A stretch of 64,000 nt of DNA from Aspidapion aeneum (Eukaryota; Arthropoda; Insecta; Coleoptera; Brentidae). Both the position numbers and the translations under genes were made by a program. The notes below the pieces were generated by a model. The model was not told the DNA's origin, did not search any database, and saw only the letters and a program-made list of their open reading frames with translations. Where the stretch lies: the NCBI GenBank assembly GCA_963576565.1, contig OY755038.1, positions 180,891,452 to 180,955,451 on the forward strand, read 5' to 3'. Positions 55,081 through 64,000 of the stretch are shown one piece after another (within the stretch, counting starts at the first letter, position 1; every line of letters begins with the position of its first letter).

Positions 55081-56379
55081 CCAAAAGTTTTCTCACACTC
55101 ACACAGAATACTTAAGTTTACTCCATAAATACTTGGTATAACTTTAAACACCTATTCCGAGCTCAAACATTTAAAAAAACTCAATATTACAATTAGACTT
55201 TTTTAGAACTAACCATGGATGTCCAAAACAACTAATTAACATAAAAAATGCAACAAACATAAAAATAATAAAACAAAAGGCAAAAAAGCACTACTTTATT
55301 CAGACTTTCTCAAAGGCAACAAACTAATAATAAACTAAAAGGAACTCAAAATTCAAGACTAGGCAAAATATTTAAAATTTCCACACTTATTCTATGACAA
55401 AATTTCTTCATTGGGGAAAATATGAAAAATATGAAGGTTTTTCATAAAGTATGAAGGTGTTGAGAGCCTTGAAATTTATATGTCTTAAGCACCATTACTA
55501 CATAGGTGGAAAAACGATAGATACCTACGAAACGAGGCAACAAGCTTAAATTATGTCCATTGCATTTCTAAATAAATCAGCCCTTACTTATACTAGATGG
55601 CAGAAACTATTATTTAAAATTTCTCCTTTTATATATTTTTAGCGTTTTGTCATGTTTTCGCTTCCTTTGGTATGATTTTAGGCAAAAAATTAAAGTTTTT
55701 ATTTGCTTACATTATGGCTATAAAATTTATAGCAAAGTTTTTTTTTTCAATTTCACCCTTTTTTAATACTATAAACTAAATAAAGCTTACCTTTCTAGAT
55801 AGCGGGAAATCCGCTTTGCATCAAGATACTAAAAGATCGTTTTCACAATTAACACAGTCGAAATAAACTTTTAAAAACATTCTGTATTGAATAAAAATTA
55901 TCTAATGGCATCCATTTTGCCAAATTTTTGACAATCCGTCTTCCAGCAGCGCTATGAGTTAGACAGCAATAAAATGAATATACTGTGCATTAAAAAGAGA
56001 TGCAAATGATGTTCCAAAATTACAATTTATGTCAGGGTGCCAATGGGGTGCTAATGTCAACCTATACTCCATATCATAATTTTTGAGATAACTTTTTGAC
56101 AGTTAACAGTTGTTTACCATAACAAATAGCACAGGCCAACGAAAAAAAGTTGTAAAAAGTTGTCTCAAAAATAATGATATGAACTGTACGTCACGAGTCA
56201 GCGCCTAATTGAACCTACAGGTACATATTTAAAGTAGTTGCAGTGTATGCGTTTTGTGTGGATCTTGGTTAGCCATATATTATCTATCGAGATATCTGAA
56301 ACTCATCATAAAGTAGTTTTATATGCTAAAGTAAATACTTTCTGTTGATAGGTAAAAGGCGGGCAATATTTTAGAAGAA
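55081..56379. other. No gene recognised
   Basis: AT-rich DNA between the LINE fragment and the purine-rich 3' part of the giant element; no supported feature. Confidence 0.4.
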
Positions 56380-56554
56380 GCAAATACCCACATAGGTAGT
56401 TGATAAATAGTAGGAAATTAAGACCTTAAGGAAAGTAAGGACCACGGACAAAAATAATACACTGAAAAGAAGAACGGCTGAGGTAAAAAAAAACGCAAAA
56501 GTAGTTCTAGAGGAAATAAAGAAAAGTAAAGAAAGTAAATTTGAAGAAAAAGGG

Positions 56555-57130
56555 ATAAAGTAGGCCAATTGGGCAGAAAAGAATTACAGGACATCGTGAC
56601 GTAAATGTGAACTCCGAAGAAAACTGGAGTTTAACGATTAAATAGGAAGAGAGAGAAGGATAATTTAGAGGAGTCCTGAAGGAAATTAGGGTCTCAGGAA
56701 GCCAAATTAAAGAAGAAAAAGGAGGCCTATGGGGCAGAACAGACTGTAGGACGTCGTGACGTAAACGTGAACTCCGAAGGAAAATGGAGTTTAACGATTA
56801 AATAGGAAGATAGAAGGATAATTTAGAGGAGTCCTGAAGGATATTAGGGTCTAAAGAAGCGAAATTAAAGAAGATAAAGTAGGCCTATCGGGCAGAACAG
56901 ACGCGTAGGACGCCGTGACGTAAACGTGAATTCCGAAGGATAATTTAGAGGAGTCCTGAAGGAAATTAGGGTCTCAGGAAGCCAAATTAAAGAAGAAAAA
57001 GGAGGCCCATGGGGCAGAACAGACGTGTAGGACGTCGTGACGTAAACGTGAACTCCGAAGGAAAATGGAGTTTAACGATTAAATAGGAAGAAGGATAATT
57101 TAGAGGAGTCCTGAAGGACAGACGTGTTGA
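56555..57130 (+). repeat. Tandem array, about 160-bp unit, four copies
   Basis: Units carry GGGCAGAACAGAC, GACGTCGTGACGTAAACGTG, AACTCCGAAGGAAAATGGAG and TTTAACGATTAAATAGGAAG, followed by AGGAGTCCTGAAGGA. The third copy has an internal deletion. Each unit includes TCGTGACGTAAACGTGAA, with imperfect dyad symmetry around ACGTxAACGT. Confidence 0.9.
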
Positions 57131-57366
57131 CTAAAACACGAATTCCGGAGAAAAAGGGAGGCTATGTATTTAATAATGGGAGTAAGAAGAATTTAAAAGA
57201 AAAAGAGCCAATGCTGCAGAAGGTATAAAGGAGTTCTAAAGGATATTAGGAACATGAAAAGCAACGCTGACGAGAACGTAAACTAGGCTAATAAGGCGGA
57301 GAAAGCAAACAGAGTGTTGCAGAAAAAAGAGTCCTGAGGGAAAAACGGGACTTAAGAAGAAGAGAG

Positions 57367-57564
57367 ATGGACGAGAAACGGGGAGAACTCGGCCCGACAA
57401 AGCAAATAGTAAGCTACAAGGAGCCCAAAAGGAGCGTTTCCAAGCAACTGAAGAAATTTAGGAGGAAAGGAGGAATTTCCGAGGAAAAATTGGGACGCTT
57501 ATTGCAAAAAATTGAGTTGAAGCAGTGGCAAAAGTTTCGCCGCAGCAAGCCAAAGATATTTTAA
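57367..57564 (+). CDS. Small highly basic ORF in the giant element
   Basis: 65 residues, about a third of them Lys or Arg, including 'SVSKQLKKFRRKGGISEEKL' (about residues 23-42) and 'QWQKFRRSKPKIF' at the end. No known domain. The GC content of the frame exceeds its neighbours, and the reading ends at a clean TAA. Like the ORF at 31041 it could be a nucleic-acid-binding remnant, such as a piece of gag, but high A+G content alone yields Lys/Arg/Glu-rich frames, so coding is doubtful. Confidence 0.3.
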   Translation: MDEKRGELGPTKQIVSYKEPKRSVSKQLKKFRRKGGISEEKLGRLLQKIELKQWQKFRRSKPKIF

Positions 57565-57753
57565 ATACAGAAGATTTTAAAATAATACAGGTCCCAAAGT
57601 CTGGGATCAATAAACAAGAACACAGTGGTGTTCTACCATAAGAGGTTAAAAGTCATTTGGACCAATGAAGGCCTTAGGTGGTGTCAAAAAATACTAGGTA
57701 CACGCATCCAGAAGGGAAGTGGACGAAATAAAGGGAATAGCAAAAGCTAGAGA

Positions 57754-57984
57754 ATGGGCACCACCGAAAAAAGGGTTAAGGCAAGATGCAAAGATACAGG
57801 AAGGGACACATTTATCCTGAAAAAAGAAAGCAGGCGTCCGGTAAGATGCCAGAATTGTCGCCGAGGCACCTGTACAGCAGATAATGTAAGGAGTAACTCC
57901 ACGAAATATAGTCTACGGCAGGCAGTAGCGGAACTTTGGATGGGAGGAGAAACTAACAGAGCTAGTATGTTAGTTTCCGTATGA
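57754..57984 (+). CDS. Small ORF with a CxxC pair in the giant element
   Basis: 76 residues: a basic N-terminus ('EKRVKARCKDTGRD'), 'RRPVRCQNCRRGTC' (about residues 29-42, with C-x2-C-x4-C spacing and no histidine partner visible) and a C-terminal 'QAVAELWMGGETNRASMLVS'. It is not a recognisable CCHC knuckle. A minus-strand frame over the same place is also open. The frame has mixed composition unlike its A/G-rich surroundings, which slightly favours a real coding remnant. Confidence 0.3.
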   Translation: MGTTEKRVKARCKDTGRDTFILKKESRRPVRCQNCRRGTCTADNVRSNSTKYSLRQAVAELWMGGETNRASMLVSV

Positions 57985-57998
57985 CTGTTGTTTCCCAA

Positions 57999-59299
57999 GT
58001 CTTGCAGAAAAAAAATTCATTTGAGTAGAATCGGGCAAATAGTTTTTGAGTTTTACGAAATACAGACATACTGACAAGACTACAAATAAGTGATTTTAAA
58101 TTTAATAATAGCAGTCGTTTCTCGGGTTGCATTTAGCACGTATTTTTACTTAAATAAAATTATTAAAGTATATAATAACTGGCAGGTCACAAACGAAAAA
58201 CCCCTAGGCTTGCAAATATTTTTATTATAATTAACCTCGTTATGAATTTGGGTAAACGCCACACATATTGTTTATGTCAATTTTAAGAAGAAATACATGA
58301 CCTACACAACAAAGGTTTATTTAGTCAAAATAAAGTTAAAAAACAGTTATGAATAAAAAACAATTGCTAATTTTTTTTACAGCATTTTTAATTACTGATA
58401 TTATTGACGGGGTCGGTTACTGACCGTATTGAACCGAGGTGAATGAGTCTAATAGGGTGGCTGACAAAAGAAAGTGAGATAGAAAAAATAAAAAACATGT
58501 TCAGGTAGTTTTTAAGGAAAATACATTTTCACGCTGTGTGCGTTTATTATAAACTTAAGAACTTTAATTTCTATTTTTTCCGTGCTTGGATTTGGAAAGA
58601 GATGTATAAACTATTAAGTAAGTAGGTATTTTAGATAAATATTGATGAAATAAATTGAAGAAGAGTTTTATAAAATAAAAGGAAAAAGGTTGTCGCCGTA
58701 ATGAAGTGGTAGAAAGAAATACTTGCTAGATAAGAATAATAATAATTAAATAGGTTTTGGAGAGAGTAAATAGGAAAAAAAATCTAACTACTAATAGTAC
58801 GCTAATGAAGCAGTTTTTCAGGATCAGTAAATAAAGTAATTATATGATGCGTATTTGGTTGGATAAAAAGATTTAGGAAAAGTCTTCTAAATATAAGTTA
58901 AAACTATTCTGAAAAAAGATATTAGAATCCATCATGAAATGTAAAAGTTTGATTATTATACGGTAAAGTACCCAACAGATATTGTTATTGTGAACATAGT
59001 AAGAAAGTTGGTTTGAGGAAGAAGAAAGGCGAAATGGGCCATCGGAAAGTAAATCGATGCAAAGGGCGAGAAAGAAGAAGTATAGAGGGGTGTCCACCAA
59101 AAAAGGTGACACCTAAAGGACTTTTTAATTGAAATTGGAACTGAGAAGAGATCGTAATCTTTTCTCGGGTAGGAGTTCTGCTTAATCGAGTGCACCGAAA
59201 TGGCAACTCCGTGATCTCTTGTTATCAGTTTGACTTGGTTAAAAGAAATGCGTTTTTTAAGAAGAGTACTGTGTTATTAGAAGGCCAAATGGTCTTTGT
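57999..59299 (+). other. No gene recognised
   Basis: A/G-rich unique sequence of the giant element; several short frames on both strands (58873-59206) have no known motifs. Confidence 0.4.
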
Positions 59300-59800
59300 G
59301 AGAGTGATTCATCGCAATAGGCGCTACAGACACAGAGGTTGTAACAGTAAGTTGTGGATGCTCGCCAAAAAGGGGGTACTCCAAGTGCTGATAAAATGAA
59401 GTAGTAGGAAGGCTGAAATGGTTTGCGTTACCAAAATTGGGCACTACGTGATTCTTCTGTAATGAGAGAGTGATTCATCGCAATAGGCGCTAGAGACACA
59501 GAGGTTGTAACAGTAAGTTGTGGATGCTCGCCAAAAAGGGGGTACTCCAAGTGCTGTTAAATTGAAGTAGTAGGAAGGCGGAAATTGTATGCGTTACCAA
59601 AATTGAGCACTACGTGATTCTTCTGTAATGAGAGAGTGATTCATCGCTATAGGCGCTAGAGACACAGAGGTTGTAACAGTAAGTTGTGGATGCTCGCCAA
59701 AAAGGGGGTACTCCAAGTGCTGATAAATTGAAGTAGTAGGAAGGCTGAAATGGTATGCTTTACCAAAATTGGGCACTACGTGATTCTCCTGTAAAGAGTC
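59300..59800 (+). repeat. Tandem array, 166-bp unit, three copies
   Basis: AGAGTGATTCATCGCAATAG begins units at 59301, 59467 and 59633. Each continues with GGTTGTAACAGTAAGTTGTG, GATGCTCGCCAAAAAGGGGG and TACTCCAAGTGCTG. Copies are more than 95% alike by eye, so the array is recent. Confidence 0.94.
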
Positions 59801-60489
59801 TGACTCTTAAAAATTAACCATTTCTTGTAAGTGAACTCAACACACACATTGAGATTGAGATTATAAAAGTCCGGGGAAAATTTATCGAGAGGCACTAGGT
59901 TAACTGTAATGAATTCAGTTTGATGGATGCAATGCATGTGTTATGTCTTAAAGTATAGAACAAGTAAAGATAGTGATGCAGTATTGAAGGTGGCGAAGAG
60001 GCCAAGGTTATTGGCGTGGAAATGTGAGAAAGGCGCCTAGAGAATTCAAAGTAAAAAGGTTGAGGGTACTTACCTAGTTAGAAAAAAGAGCGAGAGAAAA
60101 AAGAAATTAAACAAAATTTTTATCTGATTAATATTTAAGTAGGGTTGTTCAAAACAATGTTTGTTAAAAGACTGATCCTGAAAAGTTAAATACGTGTCTA
60201 GTTAGTATTATAGGTGATATTTAAGCAGTAAAGAATAAGATAGAAGGGTAAAATACAATAAGAGGAATAAGACATAGAAATAGAGGTAGGTAGAGAGATA
60301 CGTTATTTTAGTGGTCTGGGATGAGTTGAAAGGGAATAAGTAGATTTCAATATGGGACGCCATATTTTAGAAAACACATTAAAAAACAGAAAACAACCCA
60401 AACCACCGAAATGACATTTTTCTTTTATTTTTCAGATACATTCCACGAAACGAAGAGTAAAACAGCAATGGTCTGAAAAATAATAGACA
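59801..60489 (+). other. No gene recognised
   Basis: A/G-rich unique sequence; nothing supported. Confidence 0.4.
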
Positions 60490-61150
60490 TTAAAATGATA
60501 ATAAAAATGTAAATAAATAAAAAATTTCGTTTAAATAGGAATAAAAATAAAATTTAAGAAAAATCTAACTTAGCGATAAGAATAAAAATAAAACTAAAGG
60601 AAATAAAATTTAAGGTTCTAAATATAATTAGAATAGAAGAAAAAAGGGTGACCAACAAAACAAAATGGTCAACCTAAACAGCCGCAGCTCGATTGAAGGT
60701 CGTAAACTGAAAACGAGGTAGGCTACGAAAAAGAAAATAATATAGGCAAAAAAAAACATTAAGGCAATTATAGGCAAAATAATAGGGCATAAACAGAAAA
60801 TATAGTAGAACATAAATAATGATAATAAAAATGTAGGATATTTCGAAAAATCTTGCTTAAGTAGGAATAAGAATAAAATTTAAGAAAGCATAACCTAAGG
60901 ATAAGATTAAAAATAAAACATTATAAAATCAAATTTAAGGTTCTAAATATAATTAGAGTAAAAAGAAAAAAAAGGGCGACCAACAAAACAAAATGGTCAA
61001 CCTAAACAGCCGCAGCTCGATTGAAGGTGGTAGACTGAAGACGAGGTAGGCTACACAAAAAAAAATAATACAGGCAAAAAACATTAAGGCAAGTATAGGC
61101 AAAATAATAGGTCATAAACGGAAAAGATAGTAGAACATAAATCATGATAG
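60490..61150 (+). repeat. Two-copy tandem repeat, 328-bp period
   Basis: ACCAACAAAACAAAATGGTC (60651 and 60979) and AACCTAAACAGCCGCAGCTC lie in both copies, along with the preceding 'AATAAAATTTAAG' blocks and the following GACGAGGTAGGCTAC-like blocks. Confidence 0.92.
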
Positions 61151-62667
61151 AAATATAATAGAAAAAACTAGGCTAGACAAGGGTAACCATTTAAGGAGTA
61201 CGAGTTACTGTGAGAAAGATACAGAACAAAGACATACCAACAGACAAACAATACAGACGGCAAATCCAAACTAGGAGCCACGGGCCCGAAGCACGGCGTA
61301 CAAGTAGCACTAGTACAGGTACCAGCGTTTAGAGGAACGTGGTAAAACCAGCAATCTAAGACGGGATCACAAAATCTTGACATTGCAGCATTAAGTTACA
61401 GACAGAATCGCGAATTTAAAAAATAACCCGAGACATAAGTATCTACTGAGACTTGTGAGAAAAATTTGATGCAAAATTTAAAATTATGGTTGGATAAAAC
61501 AATTTTTTTTTTTATATGAATAAACTAAAAAACTGGATAAAGAGAAAAAGGGGGTACATAGCCACCGGGGAAGTAGTTTAGGGAAAAATGGGAAAAAAAT
61601 GAAAACGAGAAAAAAAAGGAGACAAAGTGCACACGAAAGATGACGCTTTCCTTAACTTTTACTTCTTGCCAGACAGGGGGGTAAAACAGTATTCCAAGCA
61701 TACAAGGGTAGAACCTTCCACATGTTGTCCTTAGGATTAGATAAAAAATAAGTTGTTATTGGGTTTTCTAAGATCGAATAAAGGGGGGACACTAAATGTA
61801 TGAAGTTAGGTATTTGGAGGACAGTACAGAAGTGGAGCGTGGCCAAGCGTAAGGTGGCAGAAGATTTTCTTTCGTGTACAGCCAATAAGTACACAGAAAG
61901 GAAGAGGAGAAAACAAAATACCCCACGACGGGGAAATGCGTCAAATAAACTAGGCAAAGCAGGCTCACGGGCGACAGCGCTGAACAAGAGCAAATGACAT
62001 AAATAAAGGACAGGAAGGGAAATCAAATCTAACCTGTCAAAAATGGGATAGAATATAACAGAAAACGCGAGTGGCACGAGGGCCGATACTCGCGCATTAA
62101 TTTTGGTCTACTTACATAAGAAAGTCGAAAACCCGAGGGTCAAGACAATTAAAAGACACGAAAATTAAGAAATTAGGACAGCAGTAATAAATTCAAGGTT
62201 ACAATATTAATTTTTCTCTTGGCAAAGACAACGAATTAGGCTTTGGCAAAAAGAAAACAGAGATACCAGATCGATAAGAATGAACATGGAAACAAAAACC
62301 AGCAATATGATGATAGCCATCAAGACTACGGCAAATAAGATTAATAAAGATGAGAGGAGTAGCCACAGAGCGAAGAAACACTTAAAAGGAAAAATCGACG
62401 GAACAATGGTAGAAAGCCTACCATGACCATCGAAAACGAGTTGCAAGAATAGAGCAAGCTCCCGAATAAAGGGTAACGAAAACAGCAGGCAAACTCTTGA
62501 GGGGAGTCCGAGCCCTTTTAGCCCAAGGCCGAACGTAGTAAACCTTGGTATGGAAGGGACAAATAACACCACACATAGATTAGGGTGACCAGATTCGTAA
62601 AAACAAATAAACAAATATAATATAGAGTAGATAGCCAACTACCAAAACGGATACAAGGGGCTCAACT
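61151..62667 (+). other. Unique purine-rich segment of the giant element
   Basis: The + strand frame at 61800-61997 (65 residues, 'KYTERKRRKQNTPRRGNAS' near the end) is basic but has no known domain. The long minus frames at 61652-62077 and 62207-62638 are composition artefacts in my view. Confidence 0.4.
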
Positions 62668-63600
62668 GAAGACAAGTACGGGACAGAATAGACATGGACA
62701 GAGATTACATGAAAGATGCTACAAAGCACAACAATCGTGCGAATATCATCCATAAGAAATCCCAAACTAAGATAGTAAGAGGGATGATAAATGGATAGAA
62801 TATTTCTTTCTTCACTCAACGAATCTGAGTGGAAGAAAACAAAGTTATAGAAGACAAGTACGGGACAAAATAGACATGGACAGAAATTACATAAAAGATG
62901 CTACAAAGCACAACAATCATGCGAATATCATCCATAAGAAGTTCCAAACTAAGACAGTAAGAGGGATGAGAAATGGATAGAATATTTTTTTCTTCACTCA
63001 ACGAATCTGAGTGGAAGAAAACAAAGTTATAGAAGACAAGTACGGGACAGAATAGATATGGACAGAGTTTTCATGAAAGGTGCTATGAAGCACAACAATC
63101 GCATGAATATCATCCATAAGAAACACCAAACTAAGACAGTAAGAGGAATGAGAAATGGATAGAATATTTTTTCTTCACTCAACGAATCTGAGTGGAAGAA
63201 AACAAAGTTATAGAAGACAAGTACGGGACAGAATAGATATGGACAGAGTTTTCACGAAAGGTGCTATGAAGCACAACAATCGCATGAATATCATCCATAA
63301 GAAACCCCAAACTAAGACAGTAAGAGGAATGAGAAATGGATAGAATATTTTTTTCTTCACTCAACGAATCTGAGTGGAAGAAAACAAAGTTATAGAAGAC
63401 ATGTACGGGACAGAATAGATATGGACAGAGTTTTCACGAAAGGTGCTATGAAGCACAACAATCGCATGAATATCATCCATAAGAAACCCCAAACTAAGAC
63501 AGTAAGAGGAATGAGAAATGGATAGAATATATTTTTTTCTTCACTCAACGAATCTGAGTGGAAGGAAAACAAAGTTATAGAAGACAAGTACGGGACAGAA
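62668..63600 (+). repeat. Tandem array, about 182-bp unit, five copies plus a partial, just before the 3' LTR
   Basis: GAAGACAAGTACGGGACA begins units at 62668, 62850, 63032, 63213, 63395 and 63580. Each unit contains CACAACAATCGCATGAATAT, CATCCATAAGAAACCCCAAA and a hairpin (CTTCACTCA, loop ACGAATC, TGAGTGGAAG) at its end. Copies are almost identical. The reverse strand yields repeated 'MSEEKNILSIS' frames, which are by-products. Confidence 0.95.
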
Positions 63601-63932
63601 TGAGATGCAAATAGTAAGAAGAGCCCGAATACCTAACTGAGATACGAGAAGCGGGGGACTTAATTTACGCGAGGGGTAGTGTAATCTTAAGGTATAGGGT
63701 ATTTAATTAAGTTAACGTGTAAACAACAACATGTGGGAGAGGTAGAAAAAATAATTATAGAAATTTATAAGTCAAAAATGAAATGTAAAAAGTAAGGTAA
63801 TAATAGTTCAAATTTTTAAGTAGTAGACTAAGGTGACCAAAAATTTTTTTTCTCGTAGTTAAGTATTGTTGGCTAAAAGGAGGCAACACATACGGCCAAC
63901 GATGGAGGCAAAATCGGGGGCGATTTTTAAGT
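63601..63932 (+). other. Non-coding stretch before the polypurine tract
   Basis: No coding region or repeat; the minus-strand 77-codon frame is unsupported. Confidence 0.45.
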
Positions 63933-63943
63933 AAAGGGGGGGA
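63933..63943 (+). promoter_or_regulatory. Polypurine tract
   Basis: AAAGGGGGGGA directly precedes the LTR start. Such a tract primes plus-strand DNA synthesis in LTR retroelements. Confidence 0.88.
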
Positions 63944-64000
63944 TGTCACGAAGGGCGCGTAACATAAAGTCAAACCAATATTTCCCAAATAATTAAAAAG
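63944..64000 (+). repeat. 3' long terminal repeat, cut by the window end
   Basis: The first 40 bases are identical to the 5' LTR start at 29522. Then a few differences occur (TTTCCCAAATAATT here, TTTGACCAATTAATT there). The remaining 650 bp or so lie outside the window. Confidence 0.9.

Larger units (their letters stand above)
29522..63943 (+). mobile_element. Giant LTR-bounded element lacking its own gag-pol
   Basis: A 5' LTR (29522-30228), a TGG primer-binding-like site (30229), a G-rich polypurine tract (63933-63943) and the start of a matching 3' LTR (63944) are all in the same orientation and canonical order. Interior length is about 33.7 kb, of which 4.33 kb is a later LINE and about 17 kb (39.4-56.4 kb) looks like other repeats. 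I see no protease, reverse transcriptase, RNase H or integrase motif from the element itself, and no convincing gag. This fits a large retrotransposon derivative mobilised in trans, or an element that lost its coding core. The far border is beyond the window. Confidence 0.75.
56380..63943 (+). other. Purine-rich 3' interior of the giant LTR element
   Basis: The + strand is dominated by A and G for more than 7 kb, up to the polypurine tract and 3' LTR. It is built from tandem arrays (56555-57130, 59300-59800, 60490-61150, 62668-63600) separated by unique sequence with short basic frames. Minus-strand frames of up to 143 codons are hydrophobic only because a pyrimidine-rich strand encodes Leu, Phe, Ser and Ile; I reject them as genes. 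No pol or env motifs are seen. Confidence 0.7.

Noticed and set aside
61652..62638. Two long minus-strand frames (141 and 143 codons) encoding hydrophobic, membrane-like proteins
   Set aside because: They lie opposite an A/G-rich strand, so Leu, Phe, Ser and Ile arise from composition alone. No conserved motif is visible, and the tandem-array frames nearby show the same property.
62668..63600. Regular tandem array considered as a CRISPR array
   Set aside because: Units are about 182 bp and nearly identical throughout, with no short repeat / unique spacer pattern, and the genome is eukaryotic.
29522..64000. A Maverick/Polinton or a giant DNA virus-like insertion
   Set aside because: No DNA polymerase B, capsid, ATPase or integrase motif is seen, and the ends are LTRs with a primer site and a polypurine tract.

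Overview
The window looks like intergenic, repeat-dense DNA of an AT-rich animal genome, most likely an insect. The indications are Jockey- and CR1-like LINEs, a Penelope-like element, hAT and Tc1/mariner-type miniature elements, foldbacks with 'ACAGGGTGT' ends, and a tRNA-derived SINE. The species cannot be fixed from the sequence. I found no convincing host protein-coding gene, no rRNA and no free-standing tRNA gene. Nearly every open frame longer than 60 codons is either a transposon remnant or a by-product of base composition.

Region 1, positions 1 to about 29,520, is a mosaic of old non-autonomous elements. It holds a 5'-truncated LINE (6642-7400), four hAT-type miniature elements with 8-bp target duplications (8917-9254, 19630-19822, 20933-21115, 25898-26052), and a pogo-like miniature element (9770-9921). 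It also holds foldbacks (4331-4801, 14505-15870, 18346-19059, 21909-22338, 27514-28986), two SINE copies (22752-22925 and 25530-25708), and several families present as inverted copies. One family carries a roughly 130-bp minisatellite (11270-12925, 16295-17525, 19930-21330). A decayed Jockey-type LINE (about 26,950-29,395) is split by a 1.47-kb foldback at a TA dinucleotide.

Region 2, 29,522 to the window end, is bounded by a 707-bp LTR (29522-30228) and the start of a matching LTR (63944 to the end). A primer-binding-site-like TGG follows the first LTR and a polypurine tract precedes the second. The interior is about 33.7 kb. I see no gag, protease, reverse transcriptase or integrase belonging to the element itself. 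The flanks of the interior (30.2-32.1, 36.5-39.4 and 56.4-63.9 kb) hold tandem arrays and a few short basic open frames. The 56.4-63.9 kb part is clearly purine-rich on the + strand.

The interior hosts later insertions. A 4.33-kb Jockey-type LINE on the minus strand (32138-36465) has a 15-bp target duplication inside the element's own tandem array. The stretch from about 39.4 to 56.4 kb looks like ordinary genomic repeats. It contains foldbacks, miniature elements, and a CR1-like LINE fragment whose 3' untranslated region was hit by a Penelope-like element. That element keeps a GIY-YIG endonuclease remnant and two inverted hammerhead-ribozyme motifs. The best candidates for something undescribed are the giant pol-less LTR element and the compact ribozyme/GIY-YIG/inverted-repeat unit.
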